8,057 nucleotides of DNA from a bacterium. GTDB lineage: Bacteria > JAJRZV01. Location of the stretch: assembly GCA_024275095.1 (NCBI GenBank), contig JAJRZV010000131.1, positions 1-8,057 of the forward strand, written 5' to 3'. Position 1 is the first letter of the stretch. Every line of letters starts with the position of its first letter. This document shows positions 1 to 6,028 of the stretch, in pieces. Both the position numbers and the translations under genes were made by a program. The notes below the pieces were generated by a model, which did no database searches, had not been told where the DNA came from, and saw only the letters and a program-made list of their open reading frames with translations.

Positions 1-76
1 AGGTAATGTATCCTTTCTCTTTTCCAAGCGAGACGATTTTGTCCCATTCTTCTTCAAAGAACTTTCGTCTGCTCAT
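1..76 (-). CDS. rpoD: RNA polymerase primary sigma factor RpoD, N-terminal fragment (cut by window edge)
   Basis: Only the first 25 codons are present, reading leftward out of the window. The peptide begins MSRRKFFEEEW and includes GKEKGYIT at about residues 18-25, which matches the start of sigma-70 region 1.1 (E. coli has GKEQGYLT there). RpoD directs core RNA polymerase to housekeeping promoters. The ATG at 74-76 follows a GAAAGGGG ribosome binding site (83-90) with a 6-base spacer, and the start lies 23 bases after the dnaG stop, the usual dnaG-rpoD order of the macromolecular synthesis operon. The start codon sits inside a perfect 10-base palindrome, GCTCATGAGC (71-80). The call rests on a short peptide plus gene order. 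The conserved sigma regions 2-4 lie outside, so another sigma-70 paralogue cannot be fully excluded. Confidence 0.8.
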   Translation of the reverse strand, partial: MSRRKFFEEEWDKIVSLGKEKGYIT

Positions 77-99
77 GAGCAACCCCTTTCATTAAATAT

Positions 100-1824
100 T
101 TAATTTTCATTTATTTTTTTTATCCTGTCAAGTTGCTTCAGTCTGTTTATGAGGTCATTTTTTTTGCGGGAAAGGTCCTGGACCATTTTTAAATCCTTTG
201 CATTTTTTAAGGCATTTTCAATTTTTTTTATATTTAATTTAATGATCATTTCTTTTTTAAAAAGTTCTATGTCCACGTCTTCAGGTGGTTCCCTTACTAT
301 TTGGCTGAGCCATTTCTTCTGAGATTCTGACTCCAGGTTTTCAATAAAAGATGCAACCTTTTTCCCGGGATACTCTTCCATTAACTTTTTTAATATTTGT
401 TTTGTTTCGTGATGTTCGACCTGTTCTATTAGCTTTTCATGCGCAAGGGCTTCAAGAAATTCTTTATCCTCAAGAGCAGCGTGTATTATCACCTGTTCTT
501 CAGACACCCCATGCTTTTCCGCCTGCGAGAGATGTGCTTTTTCCTGGGTCAGACTCCACGTTTCTTCGAAAATTTCTTTTGAGAGATTGAAAATCTGGGA
601 AGCACGAGTCAGGTATTCTTCTCTTTCAACCGGGTCCCGAACAGCCTTTAACACACCAGCAACCCTTCTGACAGCCTCTTTCTTTGCAACAACACTTTCC
701 TGTGCAGCTTCTGCCTCTTTTTCTATGTAGACTTCTACCAGAGGTCGTGAGCCCTCTACGAGTCTGTAAAGTTCTTCAGCCCCTTTCTCCCGCACGATGT
801 CATCGGGATCACTGCCGGGTGGAAGTGGAATAAAGAAAGGGGTTATATCATTTCGAATAAACACATCAAGGCTTCTCAGTGCAGCCCTCACTCCTGATAG
901 GTCTCCGTCGTACATAAGTCGTATGTCACGTGCGTGTTTTTTGAGAGTGCGCACGTGAAAGTCCGTGAGGGCAGTACCCAGTGTGGCCACGGTGTTTTTT
1001 ACTCCTGCCTGGTAGAGAGAGATTACGTCCATGTAACCTTCAACAAGAATGACATAACCGGTGGACGCAATATGACCTGATGCCGTGTGAATTCCATAAA
1101 GCATGCTGCGTTTTCTGAAAATGGGGGTTTCTCCACCGTTGAGATACTTGGGTTCAGACCCGTCTAAGCTCCGTCCTCCAAAACCCACGACTCTTCCCCT
1201 TTTTTCCATAATGGGAAAAATTAACCTGTTTCGGAAAAAATCTCTGGGCGGTGATGTGGATGTTCCGAGTCCCGCTTCTCTGATAAGGTCCTCACTGTAT
1301 CCCATTTCGAGCAACCTGTTGGTAAGAAAGTTTCCTGTGGCCGGAGCGTACCCCAGGCGAAACGCACGAGCTGTATCAGGGGATACACCACGTTGTCTCA
1401 AATATTCCTGTGCGGGTGTCCCAGTAGACGACCACAGGTTGTCTTCGTAAATATGACATGCTCTTTCACAGACTTCATAAAGCTGTGCCCTTTTTTCTAT
1501 TTCTTCTCTGGAAATTCTCCTTTCGTATTGGGAAATATCAACACCGGCCAGAGGAGCTAATTGCTCAAGGGCCTCGGTAAAATTGAGGTTTTCAATTTTC
1601 ATGAGAAATGTAATGACAGTACCCCCCTGTGAACATCCGAAGCAGTAAAAGAGTCCTTTCTCTTCATTTACGGTAAATGAGGGGGTCTTTTCCTGATGAA
1701 ACGGGCATAGTCCCACATAATTGCGTCCCACCTTTTTCAGCCTTACGTGCCTGGACACAATTTCGACAATACTTACCCGTGACACGATGTCGTCTATAAT
1801 CTCGGGCGGAACACGCAGGCCCAA
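100..1824 (-). CDS. dnaG: DNA primase DnaG
   Basis: Synthesises short RNA primers for lagging-strand DNA replication, acting with the replicative helicase at the fork. The 574-residue product has the full bacterial DnaG layout. An N-terminal CHC2 zinc ribbon carries C40, H43, C61 and C64 (LCPFHQEKTPSF, then FYCFGCSQGG). The RNA polymerase core follows, with the TOPRIM signatures VEGYMD (E262) and YDGD (D306, D308), and the PGSDPDD stretch at about 336-342. From about residue 370 a charged helical region forms the variable helicase-binding domain. Length is normal for the family. The start is a TTG (1822-1824): an in-frame TGA at 1840-1842 excludes anything further upstream, and a GAAAGGGGG site lies 8 bases away. 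It starts 19 bases after the NIF3-like gene and is followed 23 bases later by rpoD. The last roughly 40 codons are A-rich and lysine-rich. Confidence 0.97.
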   Translation of the reverse strand: MGLRVPPEIIDDIVSRVSIVEIVSRHVRLKKVGRNYVGLCPFHQEKTPSFTVNEEKGLFYCFGCSQGGTVITFLMKIENLNFTEALEQLAPLAGVDISQYERRISREEIEKRAQLYEVCERACHIYEDNLWSSTGTPAQEYLRQRGVSPDTARAFRLGYAPATGNFLTNRLLEMGYSEDLIREAGLGTSTSPPRDFFRNRLIFPIMEKRGRVVGFGGRSLDGSEPKYLNGGETPIFRKRSMLYGIHTASGHIASTGYVILVEGYMDVISLYQAGVKNTVATLGTALTDFHVRTLKKHARDIRLMYDGDLSGVRAALRSLDVFIRNDITPFFIPLPPGSDPDDIVREKGAEELYRLVEGSRPLVEVYIEKEAEAAQESVVAKKEAVRRVAGVLKAVRDPVEREEYLTRASQIFNLSKEIFEETWSLTQEKAHLSQAEKHGVSEEQVIIHAALEDKEFLEALAHEKLIEQVEHHETKQILKKLMEEYPGKKVASFIENLESESQKKWLSQIVREPPEDVDIELFKKEMIIKLNIKKIENALKNAKDLKMVQDLSRKKNDLINRLKQLDRIKKINEN

Positions 1825-1832
1825 AAGCTGGA

Positions 1833-1841
1833 CCCCCTTTC
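1833..1841 (-). promoter_or_regulatory. Ribosome binding site that fixes the TTG start of dnaG
   Basis: GAAAGGGGG on the minus strand, with an 8-base spacer to TTG at 1822-1824. It lies just past the NIF3-like stop codon (TGA 1844-1846). Because an in-frame stop lies immediately upstream (1840-1842), this site supports TTG as the true start rather than a mis-called internal codon. The same GAAAGGGG core precedes rpoD. Confidence 0.8.
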
Positions 1842-1843
1842 AA

Positions 1844-2794
1844 TCAATGTTGGAATCGCCTGAACCCCGAAACCTCGATAATTTCTAACTGATCCCCTGC
1901 AATTGAATCAAGCAGTAAATTCATGCCCAGATTATCACTGGATATATGACCGGCAATTACGACGTTTATGTGATTTTTCTCCGCTTCTTTCTTGTGGTCT
2001 TCAGAAAGGTGCATACACACAAGGGTGTTAATGCCTGCATTCACAATGTTTTGAAAGATTTTTTTGCTCCCCTCCGTACCCCCGGTCATATCAACAAATA
2101 TTTTACCTGCTTTCCTGTTTTTTGAGCCTATAAGCACCCTTGGTCCCACCTGGTCTTTTGCAGCACGTTGATATTCTGGTATTTCCAGTAGAATATCGAC
2201 GATTTCTCCCACCGTTTCAGGTTTTTCTTTTTCAAGCAGATTCTGTAAATAACTGGCAACGTGATTATCACTGGGAGTGTGAAGACACATGAAAGGGATG
2301 TCCAGTATTTTTGCAATATCCACACTCCGCTGGTGATTAACGGGGAGAATACGGCGATCTATTTCGGAGGCTCTTTCATCCATGAGAGCTTCCGCTATGT
2401 TAATGGGCACTCCATATTTGTAAAGTATTCCAGCCTGCATGGGCATGACCGCGGCAAGACGCGCGTACGCAGAACCTTCTGGATGATGCGCAAGTACAAG
2501 GTCCACACGCTTGCCTTTTTCTCGCATCCTGTCTGCCAGCAGCAGCTCCGGCCCTTCCACATCAATTCCCACCATTATTGTTTTGATTTCTATATCTGGA
2601 TTTCCGTGCAGAATTCTCGTATCACTGTAGGGATTTGCAAGTCGCTCCGTGTCAAAATATTGTTTTTCTTTTTCTTGGAGTTTGTCGTACTCGTTTTTGG
2701 TCCGCTCCAATTCTTTTTTTACTTCTTCTTCTCCACGTGGATCCTTTTTTATGCCTGCTTCCACAGCCTTTTTGTAAAATTCGCCCAACTTCAC
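1844..2794 (-). CDS. NIF3/DUF34-family putative metal-binding protein
   Basis: A 316-residue protein of the NIF3 (NGG1p-interacting factor 3, DUF34) superfamily, whose members bind a two-metal centre and have no firmly settled biochemical role. Visible signatures are LAHHPEG with paired histidines H103-H104, HTPSD (172-176) matching the family HTNxD motif, and GHISSD (282-287) matching the C-terminal GHYxSE motif. SDTRILHG (57-64) sits where classical members have DNxGLxxG. A glycine-rich MTGGTEGS lies at 236-243. The first 55 or so residues are charged and probably helical, which classical NIF3 proteins lack. The start is GTG (2792-2794), overlapping the yqeY stop in GTGA, with a GGGGGG site 6 bases upstream. 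Position between yqeY and dnaG implies co-expression with translation and replication genes. Family placement is confident; substrate and metal are unknown. Confidence 0.87.
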   Translation of the reverse strand: MKLGEFYKKAVEAGIKKDPRGEEEVKKELERTKNEYDKLQEKEKQYFDTERLANPYSDTRILHGNPDIEIKTIMVGIDVEGPELLLADRMREKGKRVDLVLAHHPEGSAYARLAAVMPMQAGILYKYGVPINIAEALMDERASEIDRRILPVNHQRSVDIAKILDIPFMCLHTPSDNHVASYLQNLLEKEKPETVGEIVDILLEIPEYQRAAKDQVGPRVLIGSKNRKAGKIFVDMTGGTEGSKKIFQNIVNAGINTLVCMHLSEDHKKEAEKNHINVVIAGHISSDNLGMNLLLDSIAGDQLEIIEVSGFRRFQH

Positions 2795-3252
2795 TCTTTG
2801 CCCCCCAATTTTGCACGAACCATCTGGTTGACTGTTTTACCATCAGCTCGTCCCTGCACAATGGGCATTACGGCCTTCATGACCTTTCCCATATCCTTCA
2901 TTGATGTTGCACCCTGTTCCTGGATAACCCTGTCCACGATCTCTTCCAATTCTTCTTTGCTCAACTCTGGAGGGAGAAAGGCTTTCAGTACTTCTATCTC
3001 CTGGAGTTCTTTCTGCACAAGATCATCCCTTCCACCTTTTTGGAAGGCTTCTACAGATTCCTCTCGCTGGTTGATCAGTTTCCTGACAAGAGAGATGATT
3101 TCTCCATCATCCAGCACGTGTCCCTTCTCAATTTCTGCATTTTTTAAAGAGGCTTTGAGCATTCGCAAGGCACTGATGGCCACCTTATCGCGGTCTTTGG
3201 CTGCCTTCTTATAGGCATCTTCAATGCGGTGCTTGAGCTCCCCCTCGGTCAT
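2791..3252 (-). CDS. yqeY: YqeY family protein (GatB/YqeY domain)
   Basis: A 153-residue all-helical protein of the YqeY family, related to the C-terminal tRNA-contacting domain of GatB, a subunit of the tRNA-dependent amidotransferase. The freestanding protein has no established function, although a tRNA link is often assumed. Family marks are the N-terminal AxKxRDKVAISALRML-like helix (about 17-33), VRKLINQREESVEAF (56-70), LPPELSKEEL (93-102) and the C-terminal DMGKVMKAVMP with GRADGKTVNQMV (120-145). Length is typical (about 150). The ATG start overlaps the rpsU stop in ATGA (3249-3252), and the preceding bases contain no recognisable ribosome binding site, so translation is probably coupled to rpsU. 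The 3' end overlaps the NIF3-like start by 4 bases. rpsU-yqeY adjacency is common in bacteria. Confidence 0.95.
   Translation of the reverse strand: MTEGELKHRIEDAYKKAAKDRDKVAISALRMLKASLKNAEIEKGHVLDDGEIISLVRKLINQREESVEAFQKGGRDDLVQKELQEIEVLKAFLPPELSKEELEEIVDRVIQEQGATSMKDMGKVMKAVMPIVQGRADGKTVNQMVRAKLGGKE
2801..2806 (-). promoter_or_regulatory. G-run ribosome binding site for the GTG start of the NIF3-like gene
   Basis: Six consecutive G on the minus strand, 6 bases before GTG (2792-2794), embedded in the last codons of yqeY (encoding Leu-Gly-Gly). It supports GTG as the start despite the 4-base overlap with the yqeY stop, and suggests the gene can recruit ribosomes itself as well as by coupling. 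Confidence 0.6.
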
Positions 3253-3458
3253 TTTTTCTTGTTACGATTTTTCTTTTTTATTTTTCTCATAAGGCGTTTG
3301 CGCGCCTGCTTCATTTTTCTTTTCCTTACTTCACTGGGTTTCTCATAGAATTCGCGACGCTTCATTTCTGAAAACAGTTTCTCCCGTTCACACATTTTGC
3401 GGAAACGCTTGAGAGCACTTTCAATTGATTCTCCTTCACGCACAACCACTTCTGCCAT
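3249..3458 (-). CDS. rpsU: 30S ribosomal protein S21
   Basis: A 69-residue basic protein of the small ribosomal subunit, located near the 3' end of 16S rRNA and important for initiation. It shows the bS21 pattern throughout: VVVREGESIESALKRFRK near the start, then EMKRREFYEKPSEVRKRK (about 31-48), and a strongly basic lysine/arginine tail. The ATG (3456-3458) follows a GGAGGGAG site (3464-3471) with a 5-base spacer, one of the best Shine-Dalgarno matches in the window and fitting for a highly translated ribosomal gene. It leads the conserved run rpsU-yqeY-NIF3-dnaG-rpoD and overlaps yqeY by 4 bases. The 51 bases upstream, back to the XRE gene stop, hold T-rich sequence but no promoter I can support, so read-through from the DksA promoter is the simplest model. 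Confidence 0.96.
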   Translation of the reverse strand: MAEVVVREGESIESALKRFRKMCEREKLFSEMKRREFYEKPSEVRKRKMKQARKRLMRKIKKKNRNKKK

Positions 3459-3509
3459 TACATCTCCCTCCTCATAAAAAAATACTCAACGGGAATATCA
3501 AAAAAACCT

Positions 3510-3926
3510 TCATTCACTACTTTCTCTGGGCGGGCCTCCTTTCTCAAGATTCACCGCTGTCTCTACCATCAGTCGGATTTTTTCTTTGGATTCCTTGGGG
3601 AGATTGATGACTTTTTCGAGAATACTCCATTCCGGGTCACCCTTGCGGATGAGCTTGCCCTTAAAGGGTACACCTGCCTCTTCTGAAGGGATGCCCCGGT
3701 CTGTTACATCTCCCCGGATAAGCCATTCAAGAGGAGCCCGGGCATAGTCAGCAATCATAATGAGTACATCCAGTGGTGGAAACACCAGCCCCTTTTCATA
3801 CGCGCAGATGGAGTCCTGCGACTTACCGAAAAGACTTCCAAACTGCGCCTGGGTCATTTTGCCCCGAATGAAGCGAATCCGCTGCCCGATGGCTTTTCGG
3901 AGCTCTGCTTTGTTGATTTTCTTCAT
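3510..3926 (-). CDS. XRE-family helix-turn-helix DNA-binding regulator, unidentified
   Basis: A 138-residue cytoplasmic protein with an N-terminal Cro/C1-type helix-turn-helix at about 12-72: GQRIRFIRGKMTQAQFGSLF for helices 1-2, then GKSQDSICAYEKGLVFP for the recognition helix and following turn. Positions 25-46 (TQAQFG...S.CAYEKG) fit the family consensus closely. The remaining half has a linker (73-95) and a short helical segment, WSILEKVINLPKESKEKIRLMV at about 100-121, ending in a polar tail. There is no obvious ligand-binding or protease domain. The ATG (3924-3926) is preceded by GGGGGG (3934-3939) at 7 bases. It lies 33 bases after the DksA-like gene and 51 bases before rpsU, so it probably shares their transcript and could regulate this operon or the divergent guaBA promoter. 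I do not recognise an orthologue; target and ligand are unknown. Confidence 0.85.
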   Translation of the reverse strand: MKKINKAELRKAIGQRIRFIRGKMTQAQFGSLFGKSQDSICAYEKGLVFPPLDVLIMIADYARAPLEWLIRGDVTDRGIPSEEAGVPFKGKLIRKGDPEWSILEKVINLPKESKEKIRLMVETAVNLEKGGPPRESSE

Positions 3927-3959
3927 TGCACTACCCCCCGCTCATGGTTTCTTTTATTA

Positions 3960-4382
3960 TCATTCTTCAATATTGAAATCGTCAAGTGGCAATTTTTTCA
4001 AAAACTTTTGGGTCTCGATTTCTTGAATGGATTTTTCTTCTTTTTCCAGTTTCTCTTTACAATCCACACATACACGCGCGAATGGCATTACTTCCAATCG
4101 CGCTTCGGGAATGGGATCGCCACATTCTTCGCATATTCCATATGTCCCTTCCTTTATACGTTTTAGAGCTTCTTCAATTTCTTGAAGTTTTTTTCTTTCA
4201 CGATCACTCATGATGATTTCAAGCTCTTTTTCCCTTGAAGCAGCCATATCATCGTAAAGGTCGCCCACGTCTTTACCTTCTTCTACATTCTCGTATCGTG
4301 AATGTCTGGACAGCTCGCGTATTATTTCTTCCTTCATGCGGAGAAGCTCTTTCTCCATTCGTTTAAGCGTGGCCTTGCGCAT
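3960..4382 (-). CDS. dksA: DksA/TraR-family zinc finger transcriptional regulator
   Basis: A 140-residue protein of the DksA/TraR family, which binds the RNA polymerase secondary channel and, in studied species, works with (p)ppGpp to reset transcription. A long coiled coil (about 1-80) precedes a four-cysteine zinc finger, C84-x2-C87 and C105-x2-C108 (GICEECGDP, then RVCVDCKEKLE). The coiled-coil tip reads DLYDDMA (41-47). Its D41 and D44 align with the essential DxxD of E. coli DksA (D71, D74), but Met46 replaces the tip alanine (A76). The start is ATG at 4380-4382, with GAGGGG 7 bases upstream. A longer in-frame reading from TTG at 4440-4442 would run through the predicted promoter and is rejected. 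It is the first gene of the leftward operon and divergent from guaB. Whether it is a true DksA or a DksA-like paralogue cannot be settled here. Confidence 0.92.
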   Translation of the reverse strand: MRKATLKRMEKELLRMKEEIIRELSRHSRYENVEEGKDVGDLYDDMAASREKELEIIMSDRERKKLQEIEEALKRIKEGTYGICEECGDPIPEARLEVMPFARVCVDCKEKLEKEEKSIQEIETQKFLKKLPLDDFNIEE

Positions 4383-4385
4383 GCT

Positions 4386-4395
4386 CTCACCCCTC
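4386..4395 (-). promoter_or_regulatory. Ribosome binding site that decides the dksA start
   Basis: GAGGGGTGAG on the minus strand. The GAGGGG part (4390-4395) lies 7 bases before ATG 4380-4382. It favours the 140-residue DksA-like product over the 160-residue extension, which would begin at a TTG inside the -35 element. Confidence 0.75.
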
Positions 4396-4413
4396 GGGTT
4401 AAAAATCTCGGTG

Positions 4414-4442
4414 TTTTTACAACAAAAATTCAGTACTGTCAA
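4414..4442 (-). promoter_or_regulatory. Predicted sigma-70 promoter of the dksA operon
   Basis: On the minus strand, a perfect TTGACA -35 box (4437-4442), a 17-base spacer and TAAAAA as -10 box (4414-4419; 4 of 6 to TATAAT). Transcription would begin near 4407, leaving a leader of about 25 bases before the dksA ATG, too short for a riboswitch. It would drive dksA, the XRE gene, rpsU and probably the genes beyond. Prediction from consensus only. Confidence 0.65.
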
Positions 4443-4460
4443 CTAATTAGCGGGGAAACC

Positions 4461-4505
4461 TTCATTGATTTCACTATTCGTGTTTTTTCATATTTTTCAC
4501 TATTC
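4461..4505. repeat. Pair of 19-base direct repeats upstream of the guaB promoter (candidate operator)
   Basis: Copy 1 (4461-4479) is TTCATTGATTTCACTATTC and copy 2 (4487-4505) is TTCATATTTTTCACTATTC. They match at 16 of 19 positions, all three differences being adjacent (positions 6-8), and the last 11 bases are identical. Starts are 26 bases apart. Copy 2 ends 5 bases before the guaB -35 box, so the pair spans roughly -85 to -41 relative to the predicted start near 4546. The placement suits an activator site or UP-like element, or an operator serving both divergent promoters. A-T richness raises the chance of coincidence, but the shared 11-mer is not a homopolymer run. Confidence 0.55.
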
Positions 4506-4510
4506 ATATA

Positions 4511-4539
4511 TTGACAATGCCTTTACTTGTGTCAAAAAT
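4511..4539 (+). promoter_or_regulatory. Predicted sigma-70 promoter of guaBA
   Basis: A perfect TTGACA -35 box (4511-4516), a 17-base spacer and AAAAAT as -10 box (4534-4539; 4 of 6 to consensus). Transcription would start near 4546, giving a leader of about 25 bases before the guaB ATG. That leaves no room for a guanine riboswitch, so control by guanine nucleotides would have to act at initiation. Prediction from consensus only. Confidence 0.65.
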
Positions 4540-4557
4540 AAAACATCCTGACTTTAC

Positions 4558-4564
4558 GGAGTGA
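4558..4564 (+). promoter_or_regulatory. Ribosome binding site of guaB
   Basis: GGAGTGA ends 6 bases before ATG 4571-4573. It supports the annotated start, from which the product begins [14 protein letters not shown], the normal N-terminus of IMP dehydrogenases. Confidence 0.75.
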
Positions 4565-4570
4565 TAAATA

Positions 4571-6022
4571 ATGCGTGAAGCACTGACCTTCGACGATGTA
4601 CTTCTCTTACCAGGAGAGTCTGACGTTGTTCCCCGAGATGTGGACCTTTCCACACGTCTTACCCATCGAATTGTACTGAAAATCCCCATACTGTCCGCTG
4701 CCATGGATACCGTTACCGAACACCGTACCGCGATCGTAATGGCTCAGGAAGGAGGGCTTGGTATTATTCACAGGAACATGTCGATAGAAAAAGAAGCCCA
4801 GGAGGTGAGAAGGGTAAAAAAACACGAAAGTGGAATTATCACCTCCCCCATTACACTTACGCCGGAACAGTCCCTGGCAGAGGCTCTTGAGACCATGCAC
4901 AGGCATAACATCTCCGGCATCCCCATTGTGGAGAATTCGCGTCTTGTAGGATTGCTCACCATTCGTGACCTGAGATTTGAAAAGAACCTGAACCGTAAAA
5001 TTGCTGAGGTAATGATCCCTCGTAGCCGCCTGATCGTTGCACATGAGGGAATTACGCTGGATGAATCAAAAGAGATACTCCACAAGCATAAGATAGAGAA
5101 ATTACCTGTGGTTGATGAAAAGGATAACCTCATAGGGCTGATTACCTTAAAGGACCTGGAGAAGTCTCAACGTTTTCCAAATGCCTGCAAAGACGAAAAC
5201 GGCCGACTCCGCGTGGGAGCATCCGTGGGTGTGGGTATGAAAGAAATAGAGAGGGTAGAAGCTGTTGTAGAGGCAGGTGCCGACGTGGTGGTGGTGGACA
5301 CGGCCCACGGTCATGCCCGTGCGGTCATCAACACTATAAAAGAAATAAAAAAACTTTTTCCAGACGTGGAGGTGATCGGTGGAAACGTTGCCACAGCAGA
5401 GGGGGCTGAAGCCCTCATCGAAGCCGGTGCTGATGCTGTAAAGGTGGGTGTGGGACCGGGGTCAATATGCACAACAAGGGTAATCGCCGGTGTTGGTGTG
5501 CCTCAACTTACTGCCATCATGGATTGTGCAAAAGTCGCTCGTGACAGAAGAGTGCCGATTGTTGCTGACGGCGGCATCAAGTATTCTGGAGACATTACCA
5601 AGGCCCTCGCTGCCGGTGCCGATTGCGTGATGCTGGGGAACCTGCTGGCAGGTACAGATGAGTCTCCCGGAGAAATTGTTATTTATCAGGGTCGTAGTTA
5701 CAAGGTTTACAGAGGAATGGGCTCTCTCGAGGCTTTACGTGAAGGCTCGAGAGATCGGTACTTTCAGGAAGCAACAGCAGAACCTGAAAAACTTGTTCCA
5801 GAGGGAATCGTCGGTCGTGTGCCGTACAAAGGACCTCTCTCCAGTGTGCTTTTCCAGCTCACGGGGGGGCTCAAGGCAGGTATGGGATACGTGGGCGCTA
5901 AGAATCTGGAAGAGCTACGGCGCAGAGCCAGGTTTATTCGTATCAGCACGTTATCATTGCGTGAGAGCCACGTTCACGACGTGGAAATTATGAAAGAAGC
6001 TCCTAACTACAGACTGGAATAA
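4571..6022 (+). CDS. guaB: Inosine-5'-monophosphate dehydrogenase (IMPDH)
   Basis: Catalyses the NAD-dependent oxidation of IMP to XMP, the committed step of guanine nucleotide synthesis, in the cytoplasm as a tetramer or octamer. The 483-residue product is full length. The N-terminal IMPDH signature FDDVLLLP is at 7-14. Two CBS domains (about 88-140 and 148-200, a Bateman module that senses nucleotides in this family) are inserted in the TIM barrel. The NAD-site region VVVDTAHGH is at 240-248. The catalytic loop [11 protein letters not shown] holds C300, ADGGI (332-336) contacts the IMP phosphate, and RGMGS is at 381-385. The mobile-flap Arg-Tyr pair is in GSRDRYFQ (R396, Y397). All expected catalytic residues are present. 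guaA follows after 6 bases. It is divergent from the dksA operon and preceded by a strong -35 box and the direct repeats. Confidence 0.98.
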   Translation: MREALTFDDVLLLPGESDVVPRDVDLSTRLTHRIVLKIPILSAAMDTVTEHRTAIVMAQEGGLGIIHRNMSIEKEAQEVRRVKKHESGIITSPITLTPEQSLAEALETMHRHNISGIPIVENSRLVGLLTIRDLRFEKNLNRKIAEVMIPRSRLIVAHEGITLDESKEILHKHKIEKLPVVDEKDNLIGLITLKDLEKSQRFPNACKDENGRLRVGASVGVGMKEIERVEAVVEAGADVVVVDTAHGHARAVINTIKEIKKLFPDVEVIGGNVATAEGAEALIEAGADAVKVGVGPGSICTTRVIAGVGVPQLTAIMDCAKVARDRRVPIVADGGIKYSGDITKALAAGADCVMLGNLLAGTDESPGEIVIYQGRSYKVYRGMGSLEALREGSRDRYFQEATAEPEKLVPEGIVGRVPYKGPLSSVLFQLTGGLKAGMGYVGAKNLEELRRRARFIRISTLSLRESHVHDVEIMKEAPNYRLE

Positions 6023-6028
6023 GAAAAA

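Noticed and set aside
2261-3214. A 317-residue plus-strand open frame opposite yqeY and the NIF3-like gene
   Set aside because: It lies wholly antisense to two conserved families, is a phenylalanine- and serine-rich mirror of lysine/glutamate-rich codons, and has no ribosome binding site or recognisable domain.
3459-3509. A separate promoter for rpsU in the spacer after the XRE gene
   Set aside because: The best candidate on the minus strand is TTGATA with a TTTATG -10 box at 17 bases, matching only 3 of 6; T-runs create such near-matches easily, so I do not call it.
3966-3977. TTCAATATTGAA, a perfect 12-base palindrome at the dksA 3' end
   Set aside because: It lies within the final codons (Phe-Asn-Ile-Glu-Glu), is A+T-rich with no loop or T-run, and can be explained by coding sequence.
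4383-4442. A 20-residue N-terminal extension of the DksA-like protein from a TTG at 4440-4442
   Set aside because: It has no ribosome binding site, runs through the predicted promoter, and the ATG at 4380-4382 has a well-spaced GAGGGG and matches the family N-terminus better.
4546-4570. A guanine (purine) riboswitch in the guaB leader
   Set aside because: The predicted leader is only about 25 bases and shows no three-way junction sequence; the whole spacer between the divergent genes is filled by promoters and repeats.
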